Below are positions 17,365-26,556 of a DNA stretch of 64,000 bases, piece after piece (position 1 is the first letter of the stretch; the number at the start of each line of letters is the position of its first letter). The translations under genes were made by a program, and so were the position numbers. Location of the stretch: the NCBI RefSeq assembly GCF_016785945.1, contig NZ_JAEMEF010000006.1:62001-126000 (forward strand), written 5' to 3'. The notes under the pieces were generated by a model. It worked only from the letters and a program-made list of their open reading frames with translations, ran no database searches and was not told the DNA's origin. The stretch is from Olleya sediminilitoris (lineage in GTDB: Bacteria; Bacteroidota; Bacteroidia; Flavobacteriales; Flavobacteriaceae).

Positions 17365-18897
17365 TTAAAAACTATCAGGATTTTCAATAATTTGTTGTGC
17401 TTTTTGTTTAATTGCACTTACTTGTTTTGCATCCATTTTATCTAATAGACTGTACATCATTTTCATCCTGAAATTATTGTCCAATTGTGGGCGTTTATCG
17501 TCAAGAAAATTCCAATACAAACTATTAAAAGGACAGGCTTTGTCGCCTAATTTTTCTTTTTTATTATAATAACAAGAGTCACAATAATTACTCATTTTAT
17601 TAATATAGCTTCCGCTAGAGACGTAAGGTTTGGTAGCTATTTTTCCGCCATCAGCAAACTGACTCATTCCTCTTGTGTTTGGTAATTGAACCCACTCTAC
17701 AGCATCTACATAGATACCCAAATACCATGCGTCAACATCATCAGGATTAATTTGCGCTAGTAAAGCAAAATTACCTGTTACCATTAACCGTTGGATATGG
17801 TGTGCGTAACCATTATCTAAACTATTGGTTATGGCTTGTTTTAGGCAATTCATTTTTGTATTTCCTGTCCAGAAAAAAGCTGGTAAAGTATTAGTGTTTT
17901 CTAGATGGTTAAGTGTTTTGTATTCTGGCATTAAAGCCCAATACATGCCACGCATATATTCTCTCCAACCAATAATTTGTCTAATAAAACCTTCTACTTG
18001 GCTAATTGCTATGTCTTGACCATGTTTGCGCCAATAATTTAATACAGTATCGACTACGTTTTTAGGAGAAATTATTTTAAGGTTAATTGCAAACGATAAT
18101 CTAGAGTGAAATAAATAGACTTGGTCAGTGTGCATAGCATCTTGGTAGTCGCCAAAATGAATCAATAGTTCTTCGCAGAAATATTTTAATTGGTCTAAGG
18201 CTTGTTCTCGGTTTATAGGATAGCTAAACGTTTTTGTTTCAAATTTACCAATGGTTTTAACCTCTTGCTTGTTTAGCAAAGTAACGATATCGTTTACCTT
18301 ATTTTTATAATATTTATAACTTGGTATAGGATGCTCTCCTTTCCATTTATTACGGTTACTTTTATCGTAATTCCATTTGCCACCTTCAGGTTGGTCTGCA
18401 ACCATTAGTATATCGTGTTTTTTACGCATGTCACGATAAAAGTTTTCCATTAAGTATTGTTTTTTACCTTTAAAAAACTGTTTTAAATCATGACGTTTGG
18501 TATAAAAATGCTCTGTTGAAACCGATTTAGTTTTAATGTCTAATGAGTTACTGAAATTTGATAATTGTTGATCCAAACGATACTCATCTGGTAATTGATA
18601 CTCAAAGTTTGTAATGCTATGTTGTTTTATTAAGTAGTTAAGATTACTTGTTAAATCTTGCGTATTGTTTTTATCGTCAAGCTTAAAATATATCACTTCA
18701 AACCCACTGTTTTTTAAGTGGTTTGCAAAATCACGCATGGCAGCAAAAAAGCCAATTACTTTTTGGATGTGGTGTTTAACGTAGTCGGTTTCTTGACGCA
18801 TTTCAAATAAACAATACGTGATGTTGTCAGGATTATCTTTATACCAACTGTGTTTGCTGTTAAGTTGGTCGCCAAGTATTAGTCTTAGTGTTTTCAA
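17365..18897 (-). CDS. Iron-sulfur (6-4) photolyase, FeS-BCP/PhrB type
   Basis: 510 residues, the deoxyribodipyrimidine photolyase-related family. It begins LRLILGDQLNSKHSWY rather than the FRRDLR motif of classical enzymes. The C-terminal NYCDSCYYNKKEKLGDKAC gives Cys439, 442 and 455, and NCLKQAITNSL supplies a fourth Cys; their spacing matches the [4Fe-4S] ligands of Agrobacterium PhrB. Such enzymes repair (6-4) photoproducts using FAD and a lumazine or pterin-like antenna. It lies 50 bases downstream of the DASH gene in the same direction. Confidence 0.95.
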   Translation of the reverse strand: MKTLRLILGDQLNSKHSWYKDNPDNITYCLFEMRQETDYVKHHIQKVIGFFAAMRDFANHLKNSGFEVIYFKLDDKNNTQDLTSNLNYLIKQHSITNFEYQLPDEYRLDQQLSNFSNSLDIKTKSVSTEHFYTKRHDLKQFFKGKKQYLMENFYRDMRKKHDILMVADQPEGGKWNYDKSNRNKWKGEHPIPSYKYYKNKVNDIVTLLNKQEVKTIGKFETKTFSYPINREQALDQLKYFCEELLIHFGDYQDAMHTDQVYLFHSRLSFAINLKIISPKNVVDTVLNYWRKHGQDIAISQVEGFIRQIIGWREYMRGMYWALMPEYKTLNHLENTNTLPAFFWTGNTKMNCLKQAITNSLDNGYAHHIQRLMVTGNFALLAQINPDDVDAWYLGIYVDAVEWVQLPNTRGMSQFADGGKIATKPYVSSGSYINKMSNYCDSCYYNKKEKLGDKACPFNSLYWNFLDDKRPQLDNNFRMKMMYSLLDKMDAKQVSAIKQKAQQIIENPDSF

Positions 18898-18947
18898 ATG
18901 GTAAGTGTGTGTTAATTAATGATTACAGCTTGAGTAAAATACAATAA

Positions 18948-20261
18948 CTAAAACAGAGTATCTTGTAACCATAAGCGTTGGTATTTTCCATTGGCATCGT
19001 AACGTTGGGCTTGAAGCTTGACATTAAAAACACGATCTCTAGGATCGTTACCAACACCTGCTACGTATATCCAATTTCCGTAGTTGCTGTGTACATCATA
19101 ATCTATAAGTAAACTTTCAAAATAACTAGCTCCAATGCGCCAATCCAGTTGTAAAGATTTAGCAAAATAGCTAGCCACATTTTGACGACCACGATTACTC
19201 ATCCAACCTGTTTTTTTAAGTTCAATCATATTGGCATTTACAAAAGGTTCTGGTGTATTGCCATCAATCCATTGTTGTATTTTACTTGAGTTAGAAGACC
19301 AAGAGTATTGTTTTTGTAATATGCCTTCTAATTTAAATATATGGTTGCCATGTTTTAAAGAGACGTATTTAAAATAGTCACGCCAAATCAGTTCAAAAAT
19401 TAACCAATACGTCGATTGATTTTTAAAATGAAGTTGCTCAAAGCGCATGACTTCAAAATAAATTTGCTTAGCAGATAAACTTCCATTAGCTAACCAAGGC
19501 GAAAATTTGCTACTAAAATCTGTACCAATCAATCCGTTTCGCGTTTTTTTATAAAAGCCTAATTTTTTAGTTTTAAAAAAATAATTATTTAAACGCTTTA
19601 ACGCTTCGGTTTGTCCTCCTTTAAACGGAAATGCATTGTTAGGTTGTGATGTAATGGACTCCAATCCTAAATCGTTTAAATCAGGAATAGTAGTGTTGTT
19701 GGTAATGTTTGTATTTTTCGCTTTCGCTGAAATTACCTCAGTTATAGGTCTGACCTTACAATGTTTTTCGCACTGTTTTCTAAATTGTGTAAAAACATTT
19801 GGCAAAGCTTCCGTTTGAAACGGAATATCCTCTGGATGAAATAAAAATTGATCAAAATCATCATTAAAAGTTACCGATTTTGGACAAGACCCTTTGACTT
19901 GGTTTATAACCGAAACTTCTTCTGAAGTCCATTCTTTCTGATAATAAAAATCAGTAATAGGATAGTCTTTAATTAAATTTGAAATGGCACGTTCTGGAGT
20001 TTCCGTGTAAACGAATAAAGGAATATTTAATTTGTCTAATTGTATTTTTAAATCTTTTACGGTTTCAATTAAAAACTGAGCTCTAAAACGCTCTGTTTTT
20101 TTAAAACCATAAGTTGTAGTTGCAAAATCTCTTGGATCAAAACAATAAATTGCCAGTACAGTTTCGCTATTATTTAAAGCTTTTGTTACCGAAATGTTAT
20201 CGTGAGTTCTTAAATTATTTTTAAACCAAATTAGACTGGTTTTGTCTTGTTTGTTCTGCAT
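18948..20261 (-). CDS. DASH-family cryptochrome
   Basis: 437 residues. [14 protein letters not shown] opens the antenna domain; [38 protein letters not shown] and [18 protein letters not shown] are typical of CRY-DASH, which repairs CPDs in single-stranded DNA. Its first 31 bases overlap the 3' end of the DUF2256 gene. A one-mismatch variant of the 12-mer signature (19720-19732) encodes SAKAK. Confidence 0.93.
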   Translation of the reverse strand: MQNKQDKTSLIWFKNNLRTHDNISVTKALNNSETVLAIYCFDPRDFATTTYGFKKTERFRAQFLIETVKDLKIQLDKLNIPLFVYTETPERAISNLIKDYPITDFYYQKEWTSEEVSVINQVKGSCPKSVTFNDDFDQFLFHPEDIPFQTEALPNVFTQFRKQCEKHCKVRPITEVISAKAKNTNITNNTTIPDLNDLGLESITSQPNNAFPFKGGQTEALKRLNNYFFKTKKLGFYKKTRNGLIGTDFSSKFSPWLANGSLSAKQIYFEVMRFEQLHFKNQSTYWLIFELIWRDYFKYVSLKHGNHIFKLEGILQKQYSWSSNSSKIQQWIDGNTPEPFVNANMIELKKTGWMSNRGRQNVASYFAKSLQLDWRIGASYFESLLIDYDVHSNYGNWIYVAGVGNDPRDRVFNVKLQAQRYDANGKYQRLWLQDTLF

Positions 20262-20383
20262 TTTTGACTACAATATTTTACGTTCTCCCAATTCTTTTCC
20301 CATTTTTTTCTCCAACTAAATGGAAGCCCACAGGTTATACAGTTTTTAGATGGTAAATGTTGTTTTTTTACTCCTTTAGGCAT
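20231..20383 (-). CDS. DUF2256 zinc-ribbon-like peptide
   Basis: 50 residues from ATG 20383 to TAA 20233-20231. The sequence begins [15 protein letters not shown] and has two Cys pairs, CITC and CSQKC, with [15 protein letters not shown] between, the hallmark of DUF2256. It overlaps the preceding SDR gene by 8 bases and the DASH cryptochrome by 31 bases in another frame, which suggests translational coupling. DUF2256 genes are repeatedly found beside cryptochromes; a role in DNA or flavoprotein binding is conjecture. It is easily missed by automated calling because of its size and double overlap. Confidence 0.9.
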   Translation of the reverse strand: MPKGVKKQHLPSKNCITCGLPFSWRKKWEKNWENVKYCSQKCRTNKTKPV

Positions 20384-21800
20384 TAGCTATTTTGTTAATC
20401 ATACCTTTAAAAATAAAACCATGAAACGGTAAAACACTATACCAATACAATCTTCCTGCTAATCCACGAGGTCTAAATGTGGCACGTTGGTAGACTTTAC
20501 CTTTTGCAACTTGAAACTCTAACCAAGCTTCTCCAGGTAATTTCATTTCGGCAAAAAGGATTAACCTTTTTTGGTCTTTATCTGCTAATAATACTCGCCA
20601 AAAATCTAATGCATCACCAGTTTTAATATCTGTTTTATTAGTACGTCCACGACGTAAACCAATACCACCAACAAGTTTGTCTAAAAAGCCTCTAATTTTC
20701 CATAAAAATGTACCATAATACCAACCGTTTTCTCCACCAATAGCCCAAATTTTTTCCAGAGTACGTTGCTCGTCAAGGACCTTTTGCTCTTTGATGTCTT
20801 TAAAGCAACCATGTTTTGGTACTTTAAGGTATTTAGTTGAAGCTCGTTTTTTAAATCGACTATTAATTAGTGCATCTTTCCAGCTTGAGATAATCTCATT
20901 ACCTTCAATTTTAGCAAAAGCATATTTTATGGCTTTTTTGTAGCTTACTGGTTGAATATCTAAAATAGAATTGATATTACTTTTTTGACCAATTATTTCT
21001 ATTCCCATACTATTTACCAATGATGATGCTAGTTTGTATGATGTTGAGGTTACGAAATATAACCAATAACTAGATAATTTTGGTGTCATTATTGGAACCG
21101 TTAATATGTAACGTTTAAGCTTTCTAGCTTCAGCAAATTGTAGTAGCATTTGCTTATAAGTCATGACTTCTGGTCCAAAAATATCGTGAGAGGTGTTATA
21201 TAATTCGGTTTTACCTAAACCTTTAGTTAAAAATGCTAATACATCTCTGACACCAATAGGTTGTGTTTTTGTGTTTAGCCATTTTGGAGCAATCATTATA
21301 GGTAGTTTTTCGACTAAATCTCTAATAATTTCAAAACTAGCGCTACCAGATCCAACAATTATACCTGCTTTAAAAACGGTTAAAGCATAATGCTTGGATT
21401 GTAAAGTAGTTTCGACATTTTTTCTAGATAATAAATGTTTAGATAGTTTAGTGTCGTTTGTAATTCCGCTTAGGTAAATAACTTGTTTAACATTAGTCGT
21501 TTCAATATAATTTTTGAAATTTACAGCACAATCTTCTTCCATTTTATGAAACTGATCTACAGAATTTGACATAGAATGTATCAAATAATAAGCTGCATCA
21601 ATATCTTTAGGAATATTAGTAAGTGTTTCTGGTTTTAAGAAATCAGCCTCAACAATATGAAGATTGTCTTCTTCAGGATATTGACGTTCGGTTCTTAATT
21701 TTCCTCTTACTGCACAAACAACAGTGTGACCTTGCTCTAGTAGTAACGGAATAATGCGCTTACCAATGTAGCCTGTTGCTCCTGTTACTAATATTCTCAT
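20376..21800 (-). CDS. NAD(P)-binding SDR with C-terminal DUF2867
   Basis: 474 residues. The N-terminal atypical SDR opens [20 protein letters not shown], and an IYLSG element follows. After about residue 300 comes a DUF2867 domain ([48 protein letters not shown]). Such proteins are often found in light-responsive clusters near photolyases. Substrate unknown. It is 80 bases downstream of the flavin reductase gene. Confidence 0.88.
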   Translation of the reverse strand: MRILVTGATGYIGKRIIPLLLEQGHTVVCAVRGKLRTERQYPEEDNLHIVEADFLKPETLTNIPKDIDAAYYLIHSMSNSVDQFHKMEEDCAVNFKNYIETTNVKQVIYLSGITNDTKLSKHLLSRKNVETTLQSKHYALTVFKAGIIVGSGSASFEIIRDLVEKLPIMIAPKWLNTKTQPIGVRDVLAFLTKGLGKTELYNTSHDIFGPEVMTYKQMLLQFAEARKLKRYILTVPIMTPKLSSYWLYFVTSTSYKLASSLVNSMGIEIIGQKSNINSILDIQPVSYKKAIKYAFAKIEGNEIISSWKDALINSRFKKRASTKYLKVPKHGCFKDIKEQKVLDEQRTLEKIWAIGGENGWYYGTFLWKIRGFLDKLVGGIGLRRGRTNKTDIKTGDALDFWRVLLADKDQKRLILFAEMKLPGEAWLEFQVAKGKVYQRATFRPRGLAGRLYWYSVLPFHGFIFKGMINKIANA

Positions 21801-21880
21801 GGTTTTAATTTTATATGGTTTGTTGTTCTTGATGTAATTTTTTATTCTTTAAAAATTACTAGAACTGACGTTGTGTCTTT

Positions 21881-22510
21881 CTATAGTTTTTCTTTCTTTT
21901 TTGGTCTTTGGTATTCTAAACGTTTTTCAAGTTTTGGTATGGCATAACCATCTAAACCATTAATTGCAGCAATATTGGCTTTAGATAAGTTTACAAAACC
22001 ATCATCTTCCAATAGATTATCCTTAATATACACTCCGTTTATTTTACCTATAACAAGTATGGTATTATTTGCTTTAATAATGTAGTCTTCAACAAAACTC
22101 ATATCAAGTTGTAAAGGTGAATTCTTTACAAAAGGAGCAGGACAATCATCTTTATATTCTGCTTGTAAATTGGTTACATCAAATTCAGAAATAGTACTAT
22201 CATATTTAGCTGAGGTATGATGCGCATCTTCAAAATTATTTAACTGGATAGGGTTTATTGTGTATTTACCAGTCGTTTTAATATTATCATAGGTATTTCT
22301 AGTTACAGTTGTTGGTCTACAAAAAAAACCAAGCAAAGGTGGATTGCTGCCAACATGTGTTACAGAACTAAAAACTGCTACATTTTCTTGACCATCTGCA
22401 GATTTTGTACCAATTAAATTAGCGCTTTTAAACCCTGAGCAGCTATTTATTAAATTTATTTTAAATAAATGCTCAAGGTTATCGATGTCTTGTCTGCTAA
22501 AATATGCCAT
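21881..22510 (-). CDS. Flavin reductase family protein
   Basis: 209 residues, split-barrel flavin-binding fold (SANLIGTKSADGQENVAVFSS, GFFCRPTTVTRNTYDNI). The family binds FMN and moves electrons from NAD(P)H to flavins. In this cluster it may supply reduced flavin to photolyases, but that is inference. It starts directly after the stop of the ABC1 kinase gene (22511). Confidence 0.88.
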   Translation of the reverse strand: MAYFSRQDIDNLEHLFKINLINSCSGFKSANLIGTKSADGQENVAVFSSVTHVGSNPPLLGFFCRPTTVTRNTYDNIKTTGKYTINPIQLNNFEDAHHTSAKYDSTISEFDVTNLQAEYKDDCPAPFVKNSPLQLDMSFVEDYIIKANNTILVIGKINGVYIKDNLLEDDGFVNLSKANIAAINGLDGYAIPKLEKRLEYQRPKKKEKL

Positions 22511-23821
22511 TTAAAGATTTTTGAAATTGTTAATTTTTATGTCTTTTGCTTTTAAATCAAACATTAAATTGTACAATCCAAAAAAGGTTCTGTTTATATA
22601 AATGAAATGCTTAGACCCTCTGTTTCCGTTCATTTTTTTAAGTTCAGTACTTTTACTGTAGCGTTGTCCCATTTCTGAAATAGCATTGAAAAATTCTGGA
22701 TCAGAAAAATCAAAAGTTTCTTCATGAAATGGTTTAGTGAACAAGCTTAATAACTCATGAAACATTGCCGAGAAAAACGCTAGTTCTTCTTCAGAATCGT
22801 CTTTTCTTAATATTTCTAATTCGTACATTGTGTCTGTAAACAACGTTTTGTTGTTAATAACATTTGGCTTAGCAAGTTCAAAATAAGGAACGTAAAACTC
22901 TTCCGGAACAGTTTTCATGCAACCAAAATCTAAAGCAATTAAATCGCCTGATTTAGACACCAAAAAGTTTCCAGGATGAGGATCTGCATGTACTTTTTTA
23001 ATAACATGCATTTGATACATGTAAAAGTCCCAAAGGGCTTGCCCCAAAATATTGGCTTTGTTTTGATCTGTATTGTAGGCAGTAAATTCTGATAAATGCT
23101 CACCTTCCATCCAATCCATTGTGATGATTCTTTCTGAAGATAAATCTTCATAATACTCAGGGAATTTAAGATTAGGTATGTGCTTGCAAGCCTCTACAAT
23201 TGCTTTACTTTGTTGAACTTCTAGAATGTAATTGGTTTCTTCAACTAATTTATTTTCAACTTCTTGAAAGTATTTATCCGAGTCTTTACCTTTAATATTA
23301 AACATTTTAATAGCAATAGGTTTTACCAAAGCCAAATCTGTAGCAATGCTATCTGCAACACCTGGATATTGAATTTTCACAGCAAGTTTTTTCCCATCCT
23401 TTTCGGCTAAATGCACTTGGCCAATACTGGCTGCATTTACAGAATTAAGATTAAAAGTGTCGTAAATTTGGCTTGGTAGTTTCCCGAAATACTTTTTAAA
23501 TGTTTTGCTAACTAAAGGAGCTGATAATGGCGGAACAGAAAATTGTGCTAAAGAAAACTTCTCCACGTAAGCTTGTGGTAAAATGCTTTTTTCCATGCTT
23601 AGCATTTGAGCAACTTTTAATGCACTTCCTTTAAGCTGTTTTAAACTATCATAAATGTCTTCAGCATTATTTTTGTTGAGTCTATCTTTAGCTTCAGCTT
23701 CAGTTTTGGTGATTTTGTCACCATAATATTTTATATAATTAACACCAACTTTTGCACCTGTAGTTACCAGCTTGGTCGCTCTAGATATTTTTGATGTTGG
23801 TATTTTGTCTATTGTTTTCAA
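22511..23821 (-). CDS. ABC1/AarF/UbiB family atypical kinase
   Basis: 436 residues. KxGQ-like segment LKGSALKVAQMLSME, VAIK-like LAVKIQYPGV, the catalytic loop VHADPHPGNFLV and metal-binding LDFGC are intact. The family uses ATPase activity to support lipid-soluble quinone synthesis (UbiB/COQ8). In bacteria of this group the quinone is menaquinone, so the target is unclear. It follows the TetR gene by 71 bases. Confidence 0.93.
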   Translation of the reverse strand: MKTIDKIPTSKISRATKLVTTGAKVGVNYIKYYGDKITKTEAEAKDRLNKNNAEDIYDSLKQLKGSALKVAQMLSMEKSILPQAYVEKFSLAQFSVPPLSAPLVSKTFKKYFGKLPSQIYDTFNLNSVNAASIGQVHLAEKDGKKLAVKIQYPGVADSIATDLALVKPIAIKMFNIKGKDSDKYFQEVENKLVEETNYILEVQQSKAIVEACKHIPNLKFPEYYEDLSSERIITMDWMEGEHLSEFTAYNTDQNKANILGQALWDFYMYQMHVIKKVHADPHPGNFLVSKSGDLIALDFGCMKTVPEEFYVPYFELAKPNVINNKTLFTDTMYELEILRKDDSEEELAFFSAMFHELLSLFTKPFHEETFDFSDPEFFNAISEMGQRYSKSTELKKMNGNRGSKHFIYINRTFFGLYNLMFDLKAKDIKINNFKNL

Positions 23822-23892
23822 TAGTTTTAAATTTAAATGGGTCGATACTTAAAATAGTATCCTACAACACACTCTAATTATGAGTGTTATAA

Positions 23893-24549
23893 TTAACTTG
23901 TTTTTACCTTTTCTTTAAAAATGAATTTCCCGAAGTCAATTAAACTTTTTAAAGGAGCAATGTTTAATACATCAAAGCTTGTGTTAACAGATTTTTCTAT
24001 AAATATGTCTGTTTTTTCAAATGAAGCAGAAGTGTCATCCATCCAAAACTTTAAAGTTAATAGCAATTGAAGCCAAGCAGTTTCGGTTAAACCTTTGTCT
24101 TGTATTTTATTTAATTGCTCTTGTTTAACATCAATTAATTCTATATCTAAATCTTTAATGTAATGTGTGAAACTTGTTTTTAGACCTGATAATATTTTAT
24201 AATTTTTTAAGCTGTTTTTATGTTGATGTAAAGCATAAATCACATAACTTCTGTTGGCTGTTAGGTTTTCAAAAAAAGTGAAGTAGAAGCTTAATAGTTT
24301 ATTTCTTGGCTCAAAATTAGCATAGTCCTCGCTTGCTTCAAGCGCTTTGTGTGTATTATCAAAAAAGGCTTGAAAGATACCTTTTTCAATAGCTTCAAAA
24401 TTACCAAAGTGTTCATAAAACTTAGCTTCGTCAAAATTATTTTGCTTTGCAAAAGCATAAATACTTTTAGGTTTATGATTGTGTTCAAGGACGTAATCCA
24501 TGTAAAATGAGATAATGTCGTTTGAGCTAATTGTCTTTTTTTTTGCCAT
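23893..24549 (-). CDS. TetR/AcrR family regulator of the light cluster
   Basis: 218 residues from ATG 24549 (MAKKKTISSNDII); an ATG three bases earlier is equally possible, and longer extensions run through the promoter. The N-terminal HTH has IYAFAKQNNFDEAKFYEHFG, the TetR recognition-helix form; the rest is a helical ligand-binding domain. It is the first gene of the unit running to 15701 and sits right behind operator B, so it is a candidate for the factor that reads the shared operator. A distant MerR/CarH-type light sensor is the alternative. Confidence 0.82.
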   Translation of the reverse strand: MAKKKTISSNDIISFYMDYVLEHNHKPKSIYAFAKQNNFDEAKFYEHFGNFEAIEKGIFQAFFDNTHKALEASEDYANFEPRNKLLSFYFTFFENLTANRSYVIYALHQHKNSLKNYKILSGLKTSFTHYIKDLDIELIDVKQEQLNKIQDKGLTETAWLQLLLTLKFWMDDTSASFEKTDIFIEKSVNTSFDVLNIAPLKSLIDFGKFIFKEKVKTS

Positions 24550-24568
24550 CATGTAAAATTTGATGGTA

Positions 24569-24611
24569 TAAAGATACAAAATGTTTAACGATATTTTAAT
24601 ATGGTTAAACA
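24569..24611 (-). promoter_or_regulatory. Operator-promoter B of the light cluster
   Basis: On the minus strand TGTTTAAC (24611-24604), 14 bases, GTTAAACA (24589-24582), 5 bases, then TATCTTTA (24576-24569) in the place of the -7 box. The dyad, spacer length and offset equal those of element A. A further TTGTTAAATT lies just upstream. Confidence 0.65.
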
Positions 24612-24663
24612 AAATTTAACAAGACTTTGTGTGACCTTCAATTTGTGAGGTGAATTTTTGATA

Positions 24664-24709
24664 TAAAAAAACATCCTAAATTAGCTTGTAAGAAGCTATT
24701 TTAGGATGC
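24664..24709 (-). terminator. Terminator of the ars unit
   Basis: CATCCTAAATTAGCTT pairs with AAGCTATTTTAGGATG with one mismatch; seven T follow on the minus strand. It is 29 bases beyond the stop of the phosphatase/reductase gene at 24738. Confidence 0.8.
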
Positions 24710-24737
24710 TAATGTAGATTTATATAAATAATATGTT

Positions 24738-25349
24738 TTAGGCGATTGCTTTGTTGAAAATATATTTCATTTCAGTAGCAATTTGTGTAGATCGCTCTAG
24801 ATATTTTTCATCTTGTAACTCTGTATTATCGTATGCTTTAGGATCTTCAAATGTAATTGGTATGCGTTTTTCTGCTCCAGCAATAAATGGACAGCCACCA
24901 TCTGCTTGAGAGCACGTCATTATTGCAGCAAAATTAGAGGTTGGATTAAATGTATCGTCATATGTTTTAGAAAATCCTATAATTGGCAGGCTATTATCAT
25001 CAAATTTAATACTGTAAACAGGATTGTTGCTTTCGGCAATTATTTTAATATCAAAGCCTGTTTTAGCCAATGTATCTGCTACTTTAGGAAACAATGCTGT
25101 CGCTTCTGTACCTCCAGAATAACAAGCCACTTGGTTAATCTTAAAATAGTCTGCCATGACTTGTGCCCAAATTTGAGATAAATGACTACGTCTTGAGTTG
25201 TGTGTACAAATAAAATTAATGTTTATGGGTTGTTTAGTCGCTTTTTTATCTTTAATAAAATCTATTAACGGTTGTAAAACAGTTTTACGTTGATCTGTTA
25301 TAGTTTCAATAGTTAACGTGCTTATATAATCTTTGATTTTTGTGTTCAT
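24738..25349 (-). CDS. Arsenate reductase-like low-molecular-weight phosphatase
   Basis: 203 residues. The P-loop CTHNSRRS (Cys48, CX5R) is followed by Cys146 and Cys153 in TCSQADGGC. The three-Cys layout with a seven-residue spacing resembles the redox triad of thioredoxin-coupled ArsC, which reduces arsenate to arsenite. It is longer than ordinary ArsC by an N-terminal helix region. It lies downstream of arsR and DUF6428, as in flavobacterial ars operons, though the arsenite exporter is missing here. Confidence 0.85.
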   Translation of the reverse strand: MNTKIKDYISTLTIETITDQRKTVLQPLIDFIKDKKATKQPININFICTHNSRRSHLSQIWAQVMADYFKINQVACYSGGTEATALFPKVADTLAKTGFDIKIIAESNNPVYSIKFDDNSLPIIGFSKTYDDTFNPTSNFAAIMTCSQADGGCPFIAGAEKRIPITFEDPKAYDNTELQDEKYLERSTQIATEMKYIFNKAIA

Positions 25350-25388
25350 TTTAAATGAATTTTAGATACCAATAATTTTATTTCGTCT

Positions 25389-25520
25389 TTACAATATGAT
25401 GTTATCAAGCCTAACACCATTTAATTGTTCTATTTTTTCTTTGTAGCCAATTTGTCTAAAATTATTATTTGTGTGCAATTTTAAACTAGCTATGTTATTA
25501 GGCATTATACTGGCTTGTAA
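25389..25520 (-). pseudogene. Remnant of a GNAT acetyltransferase (ArsN/PAT-like)
   Basis: The minus strand encodes LQASIMPNNIASLKLH, then NNNFRQIGYKEKIEQLNGV and a stop at 25391-25389. This is the C-terminal third of phosphinothricin/arsinothricin-type acetyltransferases. The upstream part (to about 25560) is out of frame and no start or acetyl-CoA loop remains. It sits exactly where many flavobacterial ars operons carry this gene, between DUF6428 and arsC, so it is a decayed operon member. Confidence 0.75.
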
Positions 25521-25578
25521 GCTCCAGATGTAACAGTGTCAAGCCTACTTTTTTAAATGGTTTATTTACTTGTGTAGT

Positions 25579-26049
25579 TTAACAACATCCAGATCCAGGC
25601 GCACAAGAGTTACCTGCTTGTATTTCAGAAAATTGTAATTTTTGTTTTGGCTCAGGTATACCACATTTGTCTTTAGCTAAACAGTCTGTTACTAATGACG
25701 TTAACTTAAATGTATTGTCTTGAAACTCTATTCCGAATTTTTGAATTGTTTGTTCGCCTTGAAATTCTACTTCAATATCTAAACCTTCTAGATTAAAAAT
25801 GTTTTCAGATAATTGAATGATATTAACCAATTTTTCAGGATGTAATCTATGATCATAATCATCTGCATTCCATAACTGAAAATTTACCTTTTTTTCTTGT
25901 CTTTCTGTACCACCACAGTCTATAAAATTTTTGGTAACTAGTCCCACTTCCGTGACATGAAAGTGACTTGGTACTAAGCTACCATCAGGTAATGTAAATG
26001 AAATAGTGTCTAATTTTGATAAGTGTGTTTTAATTTCTGATAATGTCAT
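25579..26049 (-). CDS. DUF6428 family protein
   Basis: 156 residues, ending in APGSGCC, a Cys-rich tail. FHVTEVGLVTKNFIDCGGT and KVNFQLWNADDYDHRLHPEKL are family blocks. DUF6428 genes are found behind arsR in Bacteroidota, so a role in arsenic handling is inferred; the paired cysteines at the end could bind As(III). It begins 34 bases after the arsR stop. Confidence 0.8.
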   Translation of the reverse strand: MTLSEIKTHLSKLDTISFTLPDGSLVPSHFHVTEVGLVTKNFIDCGGTERQEKKVNFQLWNADDYDHRLHPEKLVNIIQLSENIFNLEGLDIEVEFQGEQTIQKFGIEFQDNTFKLTSLVTDCLAKDKCGIPEPKQKLQFSEIQAGNSCAPGSGCC

Positions 26050-26083
26050 AATTTGTGTTTTTATTATGATTAATGTATTGGTA

Positions 26084-26413
26084 TTAGCAACAAGTATTAC
26101 TGTTTAAATCGTTGTCCAAAAATCCGTTTAATATGGTTTTCATTGCAGTCCAATTGTCTGTGTCAATACAATAACAAACACTTGTACCTTCAATAGTACC
26201 CTGAATTAAACCTAATTTTTTTAATTCTTTTAAATGCTGAGAGATTGTAGGTTGTGCCAAACCTATTTCTTCCACTAAATCACCACAAACGCAAGTATTA
26301 ATTTTAAATAAATGCTGAATGATTGCAACTCTTGCAGGATGCCCAAAAGCTTTTGCAAATAGAGCAATTTGATTTTGTGAATCTGAAAATTTTTCGGTTT
26401 TAACTAATCCCAT
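26084..26413 (-). CDS. ArsR/SmtB family metalloregulator
   Basis: 109 residues, winged helix. The As(III) site TCVCGDL (the CxC form of ELCVCDL) precedes the recognition helix AQPTISQHLKELKKLGLI. It likely represses the ars unit and releases DNA when arsenite binds the cysteines. The C-terminus ends NTCC, an added Cys pair. A near-perfect 16-bp dyad lies 22 bases upstream. Confidence 0.93.
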   Translation of the reverse strand: MGLVKTEKFSDSQNQIALFAKAFGHPARVAIIQHLFKINTCVCGDLVEEIGLAQPTISQHLKELKKLGLIQGTIEGTSVCYCIDTDNWTAMKTILNGFLDNDLNSNTCC

Positions 26414-26434
26414 TTTTATTTTATTAATTTGTAC

Positions 26435-26450
26435 ATCGCAATATTACGAT
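26435..26450. promoter_or_regulatory. Candidate ArsR operator ATCGCAATATTACGAT
   Basis: 16-bp dyad with one mismatched pair, typical of ArsR-family sites. A second perfect palindrome ATTAATATATTAAT (26449-26462) overlaps its end. Both lie in the gap between arsR and the divergent DUF2911 gene. Confidence 0.55.
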
Positions 26451-26556
26451 TAATATATTAATTAGAAAAATTCTCTACTATTATTTTAAGGTTTTATTAA
26501 CAAACAAGGTTGTAGTTATGCTTAATTTTACGTTAATAAAAATCAAAAATATAACC

